Positions 61,502 to 64,000 of a stretch of 64,000 nucleotides of DNA are shown one piece after another. The notes below the pieces were generated by a model. That model saw nothing but the letters and a program-made list of their open reading frames with translations, was not told where the DNA came from and made no database searches. A program made the translations under genes and the position numbers. This stretch comes from Toxoplasma gondii ME49. Its lineage: Eukaryota; Apicomplexa; Conoidasida; Eucoccidiorida; Sarcocystidae. The DNA lies in the NCBI RefSeq assembly GCF_000006565.2, contig NC_031473.1:2582134-2646133 (forward strand), read 5' to 3'. Every line of letters starts with the position of its first letter. Position 1 is the stretch's first letter.

Positions 61502-64000
61502 CTTCCCTCTCCCAGGGCGGGACTCACGAAAACGGAATTGAGTACACACACATGCGGTTGCGGAAGAATACTGCGGCGCTTCCACGCACACAAACATAAG
61601 AAAGAGGCCTCTGTTGGAGCCTGGGCCAAAGACACTAGGGTCGGAAGCTCGGAACGTCGCTCCACCCTCAAACTACACATGCTGCATTGCGGCATCAACG
61701 CCCATCTCCGGCACGGACGGGTCGGACGCGAGAGATAACTAAAGAAACAGGAAAGGTCCACACTCTTCAGAGAAACGCTCGGAAACAACTCGGATGTTGC
61801 AATCCAAATGCGGAACTTTATATCGGCGCGGCCATGCACGGCGTCGCTTTGCGTCCTGCACGAAGACCTGAGAGCATCGGAGCCACACCAGCAAAATGAC
61901 GCTGCTGAAAAGACGCTTTCGCGGGAAAAAATGAAACGTACGGAGAAAAAACGAGAAAACTGCTGCTTTCCCAACCGACGGAAACGAAAAACAACGGGGA
62001 AAGACACCTGACGAGGGCAGCCGACCTCGACCGAACGCCGCGTGAACGCAACGCACACCCCGCGAAAAGTCCAGTGAAACGCGACGAGAGGGGTACGGAA
62101 AGAACCCACGGAAAAAGCAACTGGCCGAAAAAAACCGGTGGGAAAATTCAACCTCCAGAACACGACAACACAGACCATGCAGAAGGCACGCGCCGTAAAA
62201 ATCTGGAAAGGAACCGGTAGAATTTCCTGGAATTCTACCCACAAGACAACGTCCTGCTTGGAATATTCTGGACCGGCAGAAAAAACCGTGTGCGTACGGC
62301 ATCGCCGGCGCAGAATTCTCAGAAAGGACGCGCCGTCTCTGCACTGGTTGTCCACGGAAAAGCAAAGACATAAGAACAAAAGTTCCGTTCCAGTCTGAGC
62401 AAAAGGGGACAAAAAAATTCAAGAGGTGCCTGTCTTGGCAAATGCTGCCTACCTGTCGGATTTTCACGTAGGTGTCCGGAGAAGACCGCGCACGTCTCGC
62501 CGTTTTCATGTGCGCGAAATCGTGTCTCCCTGCTGCTGCAGCTGGAACTCTTTCCCAAAAGTCGGTGGACCTCTTCGAGCGATGCCAAAACGCTGCAAAA
62601 TGCCATTCATAACGACCAGGCATGTTCGCCCTAGTATCTGCTTCCCCGCGCTCGGGATAGAGGGGCCCGCTTTGAAAGACACTGGATCGCCGTGTACCAC
62701 GGAAAGCGAAGCTGTGCTCTCTCGGCACACCCCACGCTGCAGGCCGTTGCTCCGAAAGTTCCGGTTCATTTCACCCTTTTCCACGGGTCTCGGGAAAAGG
62801 GGCAGGAAAACACCGGAAAATGCAAAACAGACGAATCCAAAGGCTTTCAGGGGTTCTGGAACGCGCAGACCCGAATGCCGTCGCGTCCCACATGAAATCC
62901 GACACGCAATCTCGCACCTCAGCCCTCGGTCGCGGCTGAAACCAGGTCTTGCACAGACATACATAAGACGTGTCCACCGAAGGTCCCGATTTTTTTCAGA
63001 CTGCAAACACGCCGATTTCCCTGGTCGGATTACCAGTAGCAACCCACTAGTGCGACGGGATTTCTCATCGGTCAAAGTCACTGCAGAAGAGAAACGGCAG
63101 TTGCTCGCCTTGACAATCACCGACAACTTGTGAAACTCGGGCAAACAATCAGAAAAGCACCGCTGGCAGACAACAGGAAAAGTACACGGCCGAACCCACG
63201 GAAGGCGGAAAGCTCAATGTTCTTCAGAGTGTATGTACACCCCCACACCCGCTGCAGCAACTTCGTCTGGAAATGCTCACGGAAAAAACACTGCAGCCTC
63301 CGACCGGTCTCAAACTTCTTTCAAAAAGGAATTTACTTGCAGTCAAGGCAAGAGGAAAACGGACCCCCTACGGCCGCTTACAGAACGCATTCGCAAGCAT
63401 TTGACGGCACGTCGTGCCTCTAAAAACACGCCTGGTGAAGGGAGAATCGACTAGCAATCGTGGATTTACTATGTAGAAGCCGGCGCTGCCTGAGATGCTC
63501 TTTCCAGACGACACCGTCTCTCAGGAATATCATCCGGTCGATCGTCACGGAAGGCACACCAATCAGGCGGTCAAGAACGCATACGAACGCGAGTTCGGTG
63601 GTGATTCCGCGGCTGTGACGAAAATATTTCTCGGTGTGATGAAATAACCGGCAGCTCCACCGGAAAACAAGCAGACAAGTGAAGAGACACGGAATAACTC
63701 GCGAGAGGCGTAACTGGAGGCTCTCTCACCCTGGTTTCAACTGCGTTTAATGCTACGATCAAAAAGTCCCCAAAAACGAGAGAAAGTGTTGCTTACTTGA
63801 GAAGCGAGGGCACAACAAAAACGAATATATATTGAGAGACGAGAAGAGCCTGCTACGTGGCATATATGACCTAGAGGGTAATATAGGAGGACCTCTCTTC
63901 CCAGCTCTCTTGCGGAGGCTACCAGGACCACTCTCTGTCCGACCTTGTCAGGACAGAACGAGTCGCGGCGAATACCAGGAAAACGGCAGAGCGACGCGGG
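61502..64000. other. Upstream region of the AT-hook gene, no supported gene
   Basis: Probably the leader and promoter of the minus-strand AT-hook gene. Frames of up to about 330 codons are open on both strands but overlap one another, lack domains and differ from real coding sequence in the window, so I do not call them. The heptamer CACGGAA occurs six times in the same orientation (62107, 62353, 62698, 63197, 63278, 63546). GGAAAA is also frequent on the + strand. Confidence 0.5.

Noticed and set aside
61739..62728. 329-codon minus frame upstream of the AT-hook gene, and overlapping frames on both strands
   Set aside because: No recognisable domain; several long overlapping frames on both strands point to low stop-codon density rather than coding.

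Overview
The window is nuclear DNA of a coccidian apicomplexan, almost certainly Toxoplasma gondii or a very close relative. The reasons are: intron-rich genes with GT-AG borders, GC-rich coding DNA with long Ser/Ala/Pro/Glu-rich insertions, (TA)n microsatellites in introns, TGCATGC-type motifs between genes, and a GCN5 acetyltransferase gene whose eight exons join in phase to exactly 1032 codons, the length I recall for T. gondii GCN5-B. From memory that gene lies on chromosome VI; the sequence cannot confirm this.

Nine protein genes are supported. Left to right: (1) a 7-exon gene (+, 2348-7959) for an 800-residue predicted secreted protein of unknown function, with a decayed copy of two of its exons in intron 4; (2) a single-exon EMC7-like ER membrane complex subunit (+, 10524-11486); (3) a 1919-residue PX plus WD40 protein in one exon (-, 14000-19759); (4) a TMEM42/EamA-like membrane protein (+, 21922-22983); (5) a three-exon TPR protein of co-chaperone type (+, 23388-26252); (6) a five-exon OTU deubiquitinase (-, 28871-34812); (7) GCN5-B (-, 38544-45544); (8) a Rab-type GTPase with an altered catalytic Gln (+, 47838-51733); (9) a four-exon, 1979-residue AT-hook protein (-, 54344-61501).

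Every multi-exon model was built by matching splice sites and codon phase by eye, and each totals a multiple of three with one terminal stop. The genes are unrelated neighbours, not a pathway, apart from general themes: membrane protein biogenesis and trafficking (EMC7, PX-WD, Rab), protein quality control (TPR, OTU) and chromatin (GCN5-B, AT-hook protein). Two divergent pairs probably share promoter regions: PX-WD/TMEM42 and GCN5-B/Rab.

I saw no tRNA, rRNA, CRISPR array, transposon or viral sequence. The gaps of 0.4-3.7 kb look like UTRs and promoters. The most interesting points are the relic exon copy in the secreted-protein gene, the split PX domain, the GC-AG intron inside the GCN5-B catalytic domain, the Gln-to-His Rab, and a strand-biased CACGGAA repeat upstream of the AT-hook gene.
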